Of a stretch of DNA of 64,000 nucleotides, positions 12,409-24,904 are shown piece after piece. The DNA comes from Mesostigma viride (Eukaryota > Streptophyta > Mesostigmatophyceae > Mesostigmatales > Mesostigmataceae): NCBI GenBank assembly GCA_009746045.1, contig RPFO01000002.1:1339807-1403806 (forward strand), written 5' to 3'. The translations under genes were made by a program, and so were the position numbers. The notes below the pieces were generated by a model. That model made no database searches. It saw nothing but the letters and a program-made list of their open reading frames with translations, and was not told the DNA's origin. Positions within the stretch are counted from its first letter, which is position 1; each line of letters begins with the position of its first letter.

Positions 12409-13050
12409 TATCTCTTCACCCTTGACGACGACTTGACCCTGGCGCAGCAACAACGGCGACGGGAGCTATGGCCCACCTACCTCCAGCTCCGGAAGACCAA
12501 GGCGGGGCAGCCGGTGTACTGGAAGGGGGCGGCCATCTACGTCGGCCACAAGCCCTGGCAGGCGACCCCCGCGGCCCCAACGACTCCAGACGCCCCAGCT
12601 TAGGGGAATACAGCAGTAGTAGTGTAGAATAGATAGACCGTGGCCATGTACATGTACGCCTCCTAGAGGCACTATCCTAGCTAAGCCACACGCTTTATTT
12701 AATCATGTACATGTGTGCCTATGATGTGCCACACTCCAGATGATGCCTAGCTTTATTTAGCTATGTTGTGCCCATGCAGGGAGTAACTCTCTGCTGAGAC
12801 GCCATGCCCTAGCCTTTTTGTATAGCTCTGCTGATCTTCCCCCCCATGACAGGCTCCCCCTTCGCTGGGCATAGCTTGAAGATCATGGGGATGCAAGTGC
12901 CCTGGTGCACCTAGAGCAAGGGTCCTTTACATCCCCACCCTTGCAGGAAGTAGCTTAGGATGTATGATAGGCCATATGCCCCCTCTCAAGGGCTATGTGC
13001 TACATATACTCCCAACGGAGTTATGTTACAATTCAATTCAATTCAATTCA
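12409..13050 (+). mobile_element. 5'-truncated LINE copy (end of ORF1 plus 3' UTR)
   Basis: Insert flanked by the perfect 12-bp direct repeat ATTACTAATTAC (12397-12408 and 13051-13062). It starts inside ORF1 (LDDDLTLAQQQRRRELWPTY, stop at 12603) and continues through a 3' UTR of about 440 bp shared with the copies at 27384-28440 and 49101-50545. The end is the hairpin ACTCC-CAAC-GGAGT followed by an (AATTC)n tail. Confidence 0.85.
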
Positions 13051-13368
13051 ATTACTAATTACCACAACATCTATCTATAGAGCACTGGCGTGCCTCCCAC
13101 GGGCTTGCATGCACACGCGGGCGCTTCCCCACAGGGGGGGGCTCGTTGTCCTCTATGACCTGGGCCCACTTGGCCTTGTCCATCATCTCAGTCTTCCAAA
13201 TCACGGAGAGGCCTAGGCCCCCCATGTCCTCTTCATTATGGTGGACTAAATATTTTGAGGCGTGCATGCACAAGCCCGCTTTGCATTCCCGGCAGTGGAG
13301 GGGCTACTGCCGGGGATCGAGATCACGGCTCGTAAACCAGCTACGGCAGGGTTGATCGACCCACCCTA

Positions 13369-13805
13369 CCGACTGCATGAGCGATCTGGTCTACGCTGAT
13401 GACACGATGCTCGTGGAGACCCCTCACCCTGGAGTCCCGGCCGCCCAACTATCCCAGATAGCTTGTCACAGGAACTCTGGAAGCGCAGGCGGTGGGGCTT
13501 ATGACCAGCAAGGAAACGGAGGTCATGGCCATTGACTTTCCCGCTGGCCGGGACCACCCCACCCACCCTCGTCCTAGCTGCTGGACGGCAGCCCCGCCGG
13601 CCGGTCCCCCTGGCGACTCGCTTCAAGCTCCTTGGTGCAGCTGGCTCCCCTCCACGGCCCGACGACATCATGCACAACACCCGCATAGTGGCCAGGCCTG
13701 GGCGGCCGCCCTCCGCCGCCTCGACATGTTCTGGACATGTCGCTACCTGAGTGCGCGGCGCAAGCGCATTCTGTTCAAGGCCCTTGTCCTCAGCATCCTC
13801 CTTTA
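13369..13805 (+). pseudogene. Second LINE RT fragment
   Basis: Contains SDLVYADDTMLVETPHPGVP (the YADD catalytic box), then in other frames TRFKLL and LDMFWTCRYLSARRKRILF, KALVLSILLYGAVV. It resembles the remnant at 10749 but keeps more of the region after the RT. Frameshifts have inactivated it. It abuts the minus-strand Penelope-like element at about 13806. Confidence 0.65.
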
Positions 13806-14255
13806 CGGAGCAGTCGTGATAAAATCGATTGACACGATAGGAACAAAGACGGGAAAAACGATGCAACTGACTAGGAACAACACCATAGTTTGCTGTGTGG
13901 GAAAGGAGACTGTGAATATCGGGGCAGCGAATAGGAATTTGCTTATATTTAGGATCCTTGCGCTAATCATAGACAGCTGTATACGCCAGCCCTTCTCGTT
14001 ATGGGTAATGTTAAGATCGAGGTAATTGCAACTAGTATCCTCCGACGTGAGCTTAAATGTGAGGGACGCTTGCTGGTAGATGCCAGGCAGACCAGCTGTG
14101 ATGTACAAATGGGTTGCGAAATCAGGGTTGTCGAAAGCAATGACATCATGATCAATGTATAGACATGTGTGGATAAAACGCCTAATGAGAACATCATCAT
14201 TTGAGGCAATGTGATTCTCCATGAATGCAAGCTCATAAGTGTATATATAGAGGTT

Positions 14256-15742
14256 CTGTATATATATGGCTCATGTGGGGCCCCACCGGGTCATCCCCTT
14301 TGTCCTTGAGGAGTTCGGGGCCATGGGCCCCAAGACAGCGGAGTTTTTCCACGAGTGCTGCCAGCGCCGTGAAGACCGCCTCGACCTCGAGGGTCAGACC
14401 GCCCCGTGGTCGGCCCGCACGTGGTCCTCGTATTGGCGGCAGCGTCTGTCACTCGCCCTCACTCGCACCGTGGCTGATGTGTTATTCCGCCGCACCCGGG
14501 CCGACTTTGTCGCGACCCACGCGGTCTAGATTCCTTCCAGGCCTGCATGGTGGGCCGGCAGCGCTGTTGCTGCGTGTAGTTTTGTGATGTATAGTTAGTT
14601 GTACCTTGTGCCGCTGGCGTGATCCTTGGATGTCTGTGTCAGATTACTATTAATTTCTTCAGGGTTATTCTCCCAGTCATCGGTTTTTTCCTTATGTTGC
14701 ATGCCTATCTCACCTCCGTAATCTATCATTCTCAATGAATATATATGTATTAAAAATATAATTACTTACAGCAGAGTGAAATCACTCAAACCAAAGCAAA
14801 CGCCCAGCTAGAAACCTATATACAGAGCCATGTCAAAGCTCTATACTACGATAAGACCAATGGAAACGCCTAACGGGAGGAACCTAATAGCCCTGCTGCA
14901 CCGCAAAATCAGCCCGCGTACGGCGGAGCATGATGTCAGCCATGGCCCGAGTCAGCGCCACCGACAGGCGCTGACGCCAATATGACGTCCAGGTCCGCGC
15001 CGACCATGGGGCCCGCTGGCCCTCCAGGTCCAGCCGGTCCTCCCGGAGCCGGCAACACTCCTTGAAGAAGGCGGAGGTCAGGGGCCCCATGGCCCCAAAC
15101 TCCTCCAGGACAAAGGGCACCACACGATGGTGCCCGACGTCGCCGTAGGCCAGGAGCTTGGCCCGCTCCGCCCGGTCCGCCGTGTAACCTGCCGTGAGGG
15201 AGGCCCCAGCCACGTGGCTAAGAGCCAAGGGCCGCGCCACCGAAACGTCAATAAGCAGATGCCGGCCACCCCCCTCAAAGTCCAGCACCACGATGTCAGG
15301 CCGGTGGTTGGGGGAATAGAAGGCAGCGCCATCCGCATCCTCGGACCGGATGTTCGCGTGGGGGAAAACCGACCGAATCATGGCGAGCACCACCGTCAGG
15401 AGGACAGTGTGCAAATACAAATACCAATTCTGATTCTGTTGGCCCCCCATGCAGGCAAGGTAGTGAGTCCCCGTGGGATCCAGCGGCTGCCCACAGCTAC
15501 CACAAGGCCGCCCGGCCGGAACAAGAGGCTGCGGGGCAAATAGCTGGTGCCGGAGCGCCACCGAGTAGTGGCTGGGAGCCAAGGCGAATGGGGGGGCCAT
15601 GGGAAGAGCACGAAGGTACGCCGAGCCCACACTCCGCAAGGAAAGCGAGAACAGAATATATATGGCTCTGTATATAGGTTTATAGCTGGGCGTTTGCTTT
15701 GGTTTGAGTGATTTCACTCTGCTGTAAGTAATTATATTTTTA
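14256..15742 (+). mobile_element. 5'-truncated retrotransposon with RLE domain (element A)
   Basis: Flanked by the 13-bp direct repeat ATATATAGAGGTT (14243-14255 and 15743-15755), lying inside the Penelope-like RT. The first 270 bp encode the last part of the ORF (HRVIPFVLEEFGAMGPKTAE, WSARTWSSYWRQRLS, stop at about 14527), followed by a 3' UTR. That UTR is split by element B (14748-15653) and resumes at 15665, ending TAATTATATTTTTAAT, the same terminus as the copy at 57209-58819. Confidence 0.85.
14748..15653 (-). mobile_element. 5'-truncated RLE retrotransposon nested in element A (element B)
   Basis: Minus-strand insert flanked by the 11-bp repeat GAATATATATG (14737-14747 and 15654-15664). 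It encodes about 255 residues of the ORF C-terminus: a CGSC...H...C zinc knuckle, then the restriction-like endonuclease core RPDIVVLDF...LLIDVSV. It differs from the copy at 57209-58819 at only about three residues over the shared part, so both are recent copies of one active family. Confidence 0.88.
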
Positions 15743-16118
15743 ATATATAGAGGTTTGCAAGGAGCCCGGCACAGTTAGTGCCCATAGGGATGCCGATAGC
15801 TTACAAGTTGGTATACATCGCCCGCAAAACAAATGAAGGTGTTATCAACAAGATAAGAGATCCAATGAACAAGGTCAGCCTTCGTGAAAATATAATTATA
15901 AGCATCGATCCCGCACGATAGCACCTGCCGCAATCCCTGAGAGCCACGATGCCGTGGGCTTGGTCTGCGAAACACATACGTGCAGGTGGTTGCGCCCGTG
16001 AGGCCTACGTGCATACAGAAGAGTAAGGAGGCTATCTAAACGAGCTTTCAAATCGTGCAAATCTAGTGTGGTATATAGAGTGGGGAAATCATAGGTGGAT
16101 AATATGGGCATAGGTATA

Positions 16119-16383
16119 CTCTGATTTGGCACGCCGCAAAGGTGAGAACCATTTGCGTTCAGTGCCGGTCCGCGGAAAACGCGGAAAACGCGATCTGCAA
16201 ATGAATCCGACCGGAATCGAACTGGGGACCTCTCGCACCAACTTTCGCTGACTATAGGACGGACGTCTCCGGATCCTAGGGCATCGCCAACTTACACCTA
16301 CAGTCATCCGCAAAAGTTCTCCTTTCCGGGGAGTGATGCAAGCCTTTCGGATTTGGTGCTAGATAAATCATTCGAGATCTGTG
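16119..16383 (-). mobile_element. SINE-like element with tRNA-like core, copy 1
   Basis: A 265-bp insert flanked by the perfect 16-bp repeat TATGGGCATAGGTATA (16103-16118 and 16384-16399). On the minus strand a tRNA-like segment has TCCGTCC pairing with GGTCGGA as a possible acceptor stem, and GTTCGATTCC as a B-box/T-loop, but no complete anticodon arm. A second copy lies at 46071-46330. The insertion splits the Penelope-like RT just before motif A. Confidence 0.75.
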
Positions 16384-17504
16384 TATGGGCATAGGTATAT
16401 ATGCTTCTTCTCTCCTGTCTTAGAACGGCTAAGGGCGGCAAGGCGTAGGCGTACTTGGGCTGAGTCTATGACGATCCAACTACCAGCGCATTCATACCCG
16501 GCATTCGACAGAACCTCCACCCATAATGCATTGGCTTCGGGGAAACGAGCATTCAAAGCATGGCAGATGAGTTTCGATAGAGGCATCAGTGGGGCGGAAT
16601 GGGACGCAGCAATGGTGCGCACAGCAACAGGAGTTTCGTGCAGCTTAAGAGTGAGATACAGATATGGGAACGTAGTGGTGGTGGCGCGTTGCTGCCGCTT
16701 TAGGAATGCCCGAGCAACAATATTTTGGCTGTGCAGAAAAGCCCGATGAGCAGCAGTGATACTGGCGGTGGGCTGTGCACGCTGAACATAGGTAGGGCTG
16801 GACGCCAGCTCGTGGTGCAAAGTAGCAAGGTAGTGCTTCTTGCAGATAAAAGCAAAGTTGTTTGCACTCTTGTAAACACACGCGATGATAAAGTCCTGCT
16901 TGAAGTGGTCAAGAAGTGCTTTATCTGTGGTGTCAAGAGCCAGGTGGTGCGGTGGACCTGCCGGAGACGGTTATCAAGCCTTGTGAGACGTACACAAGCA
17001 TTCGTGAATGACGGCACAGGCGCTAAACCACGGGTCCATGGCAAGGGGAGCAACCTGTAGGTCCGTGCAAACGGCATTGCAGAATTTGCGCAGTGATGTT
17101 GAGAGCAGTGCATTCACCTCTTTTGCACACGTGCGCTGGACCCACGGCCGAAACTTGGTGCCTTTGGCAAAAAGGTCTACAAGGCGTGTGGCTCGGCAGG
17201 ATGATGAGGTCAGCGGTCATGGCGTGCTGTGAGGTGGGATCAAGGTACTTGAAATACCGTTGTTGTTGGCAGGGGCAGGGCCCTGCCAAGATAGATGGTG
17301 GCCAGCTCGGTGGGCGTTAATTGTATCGCGGCTGACCTTCCCGTTGCTGAAAACCATTTGTCCCAAGGTGGGAGAGTAATGCCAAGCGGCAATTGGAGTG
17401 CCGAAAGTGTTGCGCACCACGATCGGCATCGCAGCCTGCACTTACGGCAAATACAGAATGTGGGGCAAACACAGCTCATCCATCGCAGCATGAACGAAAG
17501 GTGA

Positions 17505-20500
17505 GATCAGTAAACGACGCGTACGCAGTGCATCTGCATTCCCATTGACACGGTGCCGGATGATACGTGAGAGAAGGCCACGGTGCCGGATGATACGTGA
17601 GAGAAGGCCACGCAGACTAGTGGCATGGGAGCGGGGGACTTGCAGATCAGCTGGGGAGCACGACCCGACGGCAATGTGTAAGCTGGTAAGCTTCTAAACA
17701 TGACCAAACATGACCGCTAACTAAGCGTGACGAATGCAAGCAGAAATGTAGTAAACTTTGCTCAAATACTCCATATTTGGGACAATTGTCTTGGCAATTT
17801 TTTTCTTACAAGCATTGTCATTGCTGTCATGGAATCACTTACAAACCACTGGGGCTGGTTATATTAAGCAGCAGAGAGCCAGACACTAAAGAGACAATCA
17901 TACCATGGACAAATTGCCATCAATTAGAGTAGATACTGGCATACTTAACAAACAGCACCACATTGCCTACAAGCCTCAAGAATCGGGACCTTAGCTGATC
18001 AGTGCACGTTCTAGATTCTAATGGAGAGTCTCTTTAATTTAAACGGGCTCTACTTTACGCCCGGCATGGTACTAAGGGCAGCACTTACAATCTCCTTTGC
18101 AGCCCTTGGCCCATGCTGCCCACCCGCGCTGCTGGTGACTCATTACAGCTGATCCAACACAATATCTGCGAGGTGCCTCTCTGCTGTATGGAAATAAAGA
18201 TTGCATACAGGGGCAGCAGTGGCCAGCATTGCACCTGGCTGCTGTACAGTAGGATTTTGCACGTGCCTGTCCTAACTGCTCCCCCCCCACACACACCATC
18301 AGCATCATCATCAGCATCACAGTCTAAGAAAAGTGCACAACTCCAAGCTTTAAACAAGCAATAGCTCATGGACCATCTGTCGATGCTGCGCTAGCTCTTC
18401 CCAGCTGAACTCATCCACCGACCTCTCATGGTCATGCTATTTTTTAACACGTAGCCCACCTACCGTGGCCACTGGTGTTTCAGCCCCTATATCTATAATC
18501 AAATTCTGGGATGATGAACCGTTGACAGCACCCTCCATGCTAGTCTACCTCTCATGTTTACCCTTCCCGTATCCCTCAACACACGCAGCACTGTCGTTCA
18601 TCCTCCTTATATAGGTGGTGCATAGCTATGCGGCGTTCATCCTCCTTATATAGGTGGTGCATAGCTATGCGGCGTTCATCCTCCTTATATAGGTGGTGCA
18701 TAGCTATGCGGCGTTCATCCTCCTTATATAGGTGGTGCATAGCTATGCGGCGTTCATCCTCCTTATATAGGTGGTGCATAGCTATGCGGCGTTCATCCTC
18801 CTTATATAGGTGGTGCATAGCTATGCGGCATGACGGAGAGACGCCAAACGTAGGTATAAAATGCATGGGATGGCACGGACAGGCTCATACTTGTAGAACA
18901 TTGGTATATAATCACACGTTTGTGCTATGAAGTGTGCTTCTCTGCCTTTGACATCGTGCATGCATAAGCGTCTTCCATCTGCTATCAACCCTTAAATGTG
19001 GTTTGATGCACCCGAAGAAATGGAGTGGCTGGTCAGCTGATGGCATAAGTACTGCAATTCTGTCAAGCGTACGATTGCAATGCTCCTTGCTTACCACATG
19101 GAACTCCCCTCTAGGCAGCGGCACCAGTAGCATTACTCCCACCCGCCCCCCCTGCCCATGCCAGCAAGCAAGAACAAACGCCTAGTCCCCATCCCAACAT
19201 ATTGAGTTGCATAATCTCGATGGCCCTGCCATCACCTACCAGTATGCCATCCCTCTCCATCTTAACCTACTCTAACAAGCCAGGGCGCCAACAAAACTCT
19301 AAAGATGTAGCACTCAGAGTTGAGAGTCGCTCCTCTCAAAGAAGGCAATGCAGTTCAGGTCTAGGGGGCCTTTGGGTAAGTCCGGTTGATTGTAGAGTCC
19401 ACTACCCGTAAGGCAACCGGAACCTCCTACACCCTCTGCATCCACACCACATCATCAGCCGTTGTTTGTGTGGTAGAAGGAACATGCCTATGGGGCACCC
19501 AATCCAATATGCACTTCAGGCTCGCACCAGCACAACGACCCATCCTCACCTTCCCACTGGTCATAGGCAACTGCGATGAGATTCAACTCCACAAAGATAG
19601 TTTGCAGTGGAAGCAACAGAGGCGTCCTGACAACCTCTAATAAAACTGGGGCTGCTACCTACTGTCCTTGGATGAAAATATAGATTGCTGGCCCACATAT
19701 GCATACAACTCTTGAGATTAGCATGCTAACACCTTTACTGCACATCCCAAGGTTGACGCCCATGGAGCCTTTACAGCAAGCACGACTTTACTGATGCAAA
19801 CTTAGCTGTCAAGCTAGGAGGAGGAGAGCTTGTCAAACAGGTGAAACATACACCCCAGGCCACAGCGCCTTCCTGCACGTCAACCATGGTAGCATCATCC
19901 AAAGCTCCATACAACTGCCCGGTGGTGGGCGACCTTGCAGCCCACGTTCAGCGCAAACATCTCGTCTGCGCACACGGCGGAGATGGCGGCGGCAAACCAC
20001 AGTGCTTGACAGCGAGCCAGAAGACGATTTCTGGGAACGGTGAACACCGGAGCTGTGCCTCAACAAAAGCCTGAAGTTTGTCTTTGAATTACACGGCTGG
20101 ATGTGGGTTGAGGCCTCGTTGTCATACTTGTGTTTGGGATACGAGCGGGCAGCCAGTTGTTTGGCCGTGTCGAGCAGTAATAGATGGTGGCGCGAGAGCA
20201 ATATATGACTTATTACTCATGGCTACACAGCGCATACCTCCGCTGGCATGTTGGTACAAGCCCCGACATGCCGTGAACCAAAAGAAAGGAAGAAACGCAG
20301 CAAGCAAGTACGATCGCGAATGTCGCTGAAAACAGCAAAATCAGACCTGCCGGCATGTCATGCGACAGCCTGGAAAATATTGGGTTTCTTGAAAAACTGA
20401 CTAGCTAGCGCTCGTGAAAGTAGGACCGAAGCCCTGCCGGATTCGACCTTTTGGGAATTGCGAGCGTCAACCAGAAAAATTTCCCCCTTACTTATATATA

Positions 20501-20715
20501 CCATACATTTCTTTTATCGCCATGACATAAAATTGCAACAAAACTTGGTCTTAATTACCTGCAACAAGCCTGCTATCCTGCATTCTGTATTTTGTTGGCC
20601 AGCGAACTTATTAGCCTCCAATACAGGTCCAATATTAATTTTTCGGGGGAAATGGGTATATTTTATTAGCCAATTATGGACCAAAGAGGTGAGAGGGGAA
20701 ATGAGTATCAGCGAA
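17505..20715. other. Mostly non-coding interval
   Basis: Contains a 31-bp duplication at about 17550-17613 and the 39-bp array at 18596-18829. No ORF here has convincing protein-like composition. A minus-strand stretch near 19900-20010 reads ALWFAAAISAVCADEMFALN in one frame but has no clear exon borders. Confidence 0.4.
18596..18829. repeat. 39-bp tandem repeat, six perfect copies
   Basis: Units start GTTCATCCTCCTTATATAGG and contain the near-palindrome GCATAGCTATGC. The copies are essentially identical, so the array is recent or homogenised. Each unit carries TATATA. Confidence 0.95.
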
Positions 20716-20717
20716 TC

Positions 20718-21411
20718 CTAATGAAGGTGGGCACACACACGTGTGGCGGTGACAGGTGAAAGGCTAATAGGGCGCGTTATTAGACCAGGGAAGCCATTGG
20801 ACCTGAGTGATGTCGCCATGAGGCATACTGGTGAATACCTGATTACGGCCCAGTACTGTAGATCATGAAAAAGCTGGAGCGGGCTGGGCTTGTCGTTATT
20901 GGGTCCTGGGTCCCACACCCTGTGTTGTTCCTGAGCTAACAGCCAGTAGCGGCGCATAGCCGCATTCCATAGGTATATAAAGCGCCGGACTACGCCGCCG
21001 CGGGTATACTCCTCGCGGACCTTAAAGACTGTCTCGTTGCGTATGGTCCAGATCGCGTATAGCATAGTAGTGCGTAGCCATATCCATTCTGCTTGGGAAA
21101 CTGAAAGCTCGGACCCTGGTGTGCCAGCAATACCGAAAATGATGGTACGCACGCTGATTGGGAGAGTGGGTGCCGGCGATGCCGTCCATGCGGCCCAGAT
21201 GTTAATGAGCCACGTCCAAACCCCAGGGAGATTACAGTAAAGAAACCTGTGCTCAATGGTTTCACTAGGGTGCGTGCACAGGCATGATGCATCATGACCA
21301 AAACGCTCGTGGAGCATAGCGCAGACCCCTATCGCCCTATGCATCAAAAGGTGTTGTACATCAGTGGCCCTGCGGTCCACGAGAGGGTGGTCTACCGCCA
21401 GGGTAATCATC
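20718..21411 (-). pseudogene. LINE ORF2 C-terminus (zf-RVT type), interrupted
   Basis: The minus-strand ORF contains VDRRATDVQHLLMHRAIGVC, then CLCTHPSETIEHRFLYC (the Cys/His cluster of zf-RVT), WTWLINIWAAW and LRTTMLYAIWTIRNETVF, the normal tail of plant-type LINE ORF2. The upstream part is cut at 21412 by a TTAA-flanked element. The frame continues beyond that element at about 23709 (PGYTWVK then MITLAVDHPLVDRR), which supports a clean insertion. Confidence 0.75.
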
Positions 21412-21415
21412 TTAA

Positions 21416-23704
21416 GGGGACGTGCGCCCGCCGAATTTTTTGGCGCCAAAAATATTCGCGGTACCGCCGTGAAGTGAAAAGTGGGTGCACGGTGCGCGCA
21501 TCCCTTGCGGAAGTGGCCATGGCGACTGCGTTTAGGCGAAACTAGCAATGTAGGGCTAGAGAAATGCAAAAAAAATGCTCGAATGTTGGAGACGATGATT
21601 TAATGATGTTGGGTTGTGGCGGCAAGTTGCTGGTTTACAATATCGCTGCTTTCTTTTACTGCCATCGGCATGGGGGGTAAACTGCATTTTTTGGTCGCGC
21701 GGAATAAAATAGAATTCGTGATAGCGGCAGTGAATTCGCAGTTTTGGGGGGCTTTTTGACCGTAAACGATGCATTAATATCGGTAGCATTGAATTCCAAA
21801 CCAAACTGGTGCTTTTTGCTACATTTTCGGCTATTCTCGGTAAGTAATTCTTCAGGCCTGCGCAGTGCATGTCGGAACCTTCCATGGAAGAACGGCCGTT
21901 GTTGCGCGCCTGGGCGAGGGATCTGCGAGGGACAGGTATAGATTGTCGCGAATGTTATGTGCTATCAGTTCTTTCTTCTATGAGCTCATCGTTCGAAGTT
22001 TTTTTCGTTCTTTTTGGGCAGTTTCCGCCAGCTAGCTCGCCGTTGCTTGCCGTGGTGTTGTCGAATACCTGGCAGATTTAGATTGTTTTCGCTGACGTCG
22101 TGGTCAGGGCCGCTTCAGTCGAAGCCTATATCTTCTCGGGAAGGTTTAAGGCATTTCATAAAACGTGTTCTGGCAAGGATGTTGTGCGTATGGACGCTTC
22201 TTGTTGTGTGAGAGTGACGCACCCTCTCTTCGCAGCGGCATCACAGCGCTCATGCGCTGGAGGGCCGCCAATGGTTTCTTTCCATTTTATCGTGCAGGGG
22301 AGGAAGTGTTTTATTGACGATCATGTTGGAGATATTGCATTTGTGTGACTGCATGTAGATAGCTACCACCATTGGTTTATTTGAGCTTTCCCTTGATATC
22401 ATCATGTGAAAAGACTGCAATGTGCTGAGCCAACCATGGTTGACTGCATGCAAGCTTTGTATGCCATGATCTCCTTGGTTCCTTGCCCTCCATAGTTCCA
22501 GTTTGTTGCCCATCTCAGGTAGGGCAGTTCAGGAGTTGTTGCTGTGTTGATTAGCTTGGTTGGCATCAACCTTACACTCTAATCTGGGAGAAACATAGAA
22601 AATGCTGGTAAGGCATTTTAGTGCCATCATCATTATTGCTATTCACATGCTTATAAGTCTGGCCATGCTCGAGGGACGGTTAAGGGGTATGAGGTGTGTG
22701 GCCAACCCTGTGTACTTCATAACATATTCAGCATGTATTTGATGCATGTTGGATGGCATGTAAAGTGTATTTGTGTTAACTTGGTTACTGAGTGGTCAAG
22801 AAGACGCTAGAGTACAAGGCTGAGGCAGCCCGGGCGTGGCATGTGAAGCGTGGCCATCGCTGGGATGAGGGCAAGGTAGATGCCCAGAGGGGCCAGGTCA
22901 CCTACAGCAAGGGGGTGCACTATGGGGGTGTGGGGGCTGCTACTGGGGGGCGGGGGCGGGCAGCAATGAGGATGATGATGACACTGCACACATCCCTTGC
23001 TTGCGCTGCTCTAAGACCGATGCATCTGATGATGACCCTTTCTTGCTGTGCAGCACACCCGGGTGCGATGGGGGGCTCCACCTGAGCTGCACGGTCCCTC
23101 TCCTGCCCAGCGTACCTGATGGGGACTGGTTCTGCCCAGTTTGCTGTGGGGAAGACTGTGATGATGGCAGTGATAGTGACAGTGACTAGTATAATGGACG
23201 CCCAGGTGGCATGCTGCCAAAGAGCATAACTTCCACACCGCTTGTCCAAATGCAGCCAGATTTTGCCAGCGTGTGTGTCGATGACTAATGGAATTTTGAA
23301 TATCATGTTTGGCCCATTTCACATGTGTTTGGTATTTTATTATTTTTGGCATGTGTGAAAAACAGCGTTTTTGTACTTGCAAGAGCATAAAAATTCTAAA
23401 GCATGTCAGATATGGGTTGTGAGTGGCTCTAATTTTTGGCCACCCACGACCTGCTTGGGCAATATCATGCCTGGCCTGAATTGATGTGTGCATTGGCTGG
23501 GGCATACTGTGCCCTAATTAGCGTCTTTTTCTATTTTTAGCGCGATACCGGCGCGTGGTTGGGGGTAGAACCTTCAATGAATGCATGGATAACTCACTAA
23601 ACATGTTATTTAGGGCCCCTAATCATGGCTGGGCATAATTCAATTGAATTCATATTGAAAACAGTGTATTCCAGTTTTGGGGGGTTTTGGTGGCACACCT
23701 CCCC
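21416..23704. mobile_element. TTAA-flanked DNA element (piggyBac-like), 2.3 kb
   Basis: TTAA lies on both sides (21412-21415 and 23705-23708) with imperfect terminal inverted repeats GGGGACGTGCGCC and, reverse-complemented from the right end, GGGGAGGTGTGCC. TTAA target sites are typical of piggyBac-type transposition. The left 300 bp resemble the elements at 48177 and 50936. No transposase core is visible. A PHD-finger ORF is carried at 22790-23189. It interrupts a LINE ORF. Confidence 0.65.
22790..23189 (+). CDS. PHD-finger coding fragment inside the TTAA element
   Basis: From about 22965 the frame reads DDDDTAHIPCLRCSK, LLCSTPGCDGGLHLSC, PDGDWFCPVC and an acidic end, then TAG at 23187. This is a full PHD spacing of Cys4-His-Cys3 with the Trp before the last Cys pair. 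PHD fingers bind histone H3 tails. Upstream, 22795-22990 is open in another frame (TLEYKAEAARAWHVKRGHRW), so a frameshift in the G-run near 22955 or an intron separates them. It may be a captured host gene piece or the cysteine-rich tail of a degenerate transposase. Confidence 0.5.
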
Positions 23705-24904
23705 TTAACCCAAGTGTAGCCCGGCCAATGTATTCCCCAGCGGGCTCGGCCCGGGTGGGGCTGATGGTACATATGCAACAAGATATCATAACCCCAGGTC
23801 CAATATTAATTAAAACTCTCCAATCCGAGCATTTGCCATGTGGCAAGCAATGGTAGCGCATGTGCTTAAAGTATACGTTCAGTTCAGTTCAAAACTTCAG
23901 ATTATTCGCCGGCTAGCATAGTAAGCTTACGTGTAGGCTGTAAAAAATTGACACGTATTCTCTCGCGTACGTGTGTGAACAGGACTTGATCAATATGCGT
24001 GTGTACGTACGTCGCCTGTGGCAGTATGGCTGCTACAGGGCTGTTCAGTTCAGTTCAGTTCAGTTGTTTCCCACGCCTCACATGCTAGTGATGCTACAGC
24101 CGCCTACAGGGCTGTATAGTGTATACATAGACTCTCTGCTGCTCATCAGCTCTGATGTGCGGCGCGGGATCGGGATTTCTTATTCCGGCGCCCAATGGCC
24201 TCCAGGACAGGCGCGCCGCGCCAGACTCGCCCGCCTTTGGGCTTTGGGCGTCTTGGAATTTGGCTTTGGGCGTCTTGGAAGTTGGCTTTGGGCGTTTGCT
24301 CTTTTGGCAGATTTCTACACTACACTGGTACTACGTAAAAAAGCACAGACTGGTGCGGCGTAACATTTTTAAACTTGGTAAAATTACCGCCGCACAGCCA
24401 GCCAGAACTGGACAAGGTGATGGCCGCAAGTAGTCGTTGCTGGGCTATCGTATTTGTAGCATGGGGCGTTTCACCGAGTCTACGGTTAGCATGATGGGGA
24501 GGATTCCTAACCTTCATTATGTGGGTTAAGTAGGGGTGCTCATAGTGGCCGGTTTCCCTCGCTTCCTTGTAAACCAGGCTCTGCGTCAAGATCACAGACG
24601 ACCGGGTAAGTAGTTGTTCCAGTCTGTTCTAGTTTGTATGACGCCTGCTATTAGGCGTTCTTGTTATTGTCGTTCATCATCGCCGTGACCGTCGTGGCCA
24701 GCAGCGTGCTTTTTTTACATACCGGATGGTGTCGACTTGTTTATTGATAGCGCATTGGTGAATATCGCTGCATGGAGGAATATCGGCTACAACCCGCGGG
24801 AAAGTGCTGGCTCGAATGTTCTTTTTGTATGCAGGATGACGGCACTGCCAAGCCGGAGACGAATATAACGCTCGTTATAATGCCAGTCATTCAGACCGAC
24901 TGCG

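Larger units (their letters stand above)
13806..17500 (-). mobile_element. Penelope-like retroelement, broken and invaded
   Basis: Reading from 17500 down, in several shifted frames: LTPTELATIYLG and FRPWVQRTCAKEVNALL; ANNFAFICKKHYLATL; PYLYLTLKLHETPVAVRTI with SAPLMPLSKLICHALN; STYDFPTLYTTLDLHDL (RT motif A); GIPMGTNCAGLLANLY (motif B); YIDHDVIAFDNPDF (degraded motif C) and NYLDLNI. The order and wording fit Penelope-type reverse transcriptases. No GIY-YIG endonuclease is seen. The element is cut by a SINE at 16119-16383 and by a nested retrotransposon at 14256-15742. Both carry target duplications, and removing them rejoins the RT frame. It is dead. Confidence 0.6.

Noticed and set aside
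16089-16320. Possible functional tRNA gene (also 46080-46260)
   Set aside because: A T-loop-like box and an acceptor-like pairing exist, but no complete cloverleaf or anticodon arm. It recurs with target duplications, so it is a SINE-like element.
18596-18829. Regularly spaced repeats resembling a CRISPR array
   Set aside because: There are no unique spacers, the units are directly tandem, and the context is eukaryotic.
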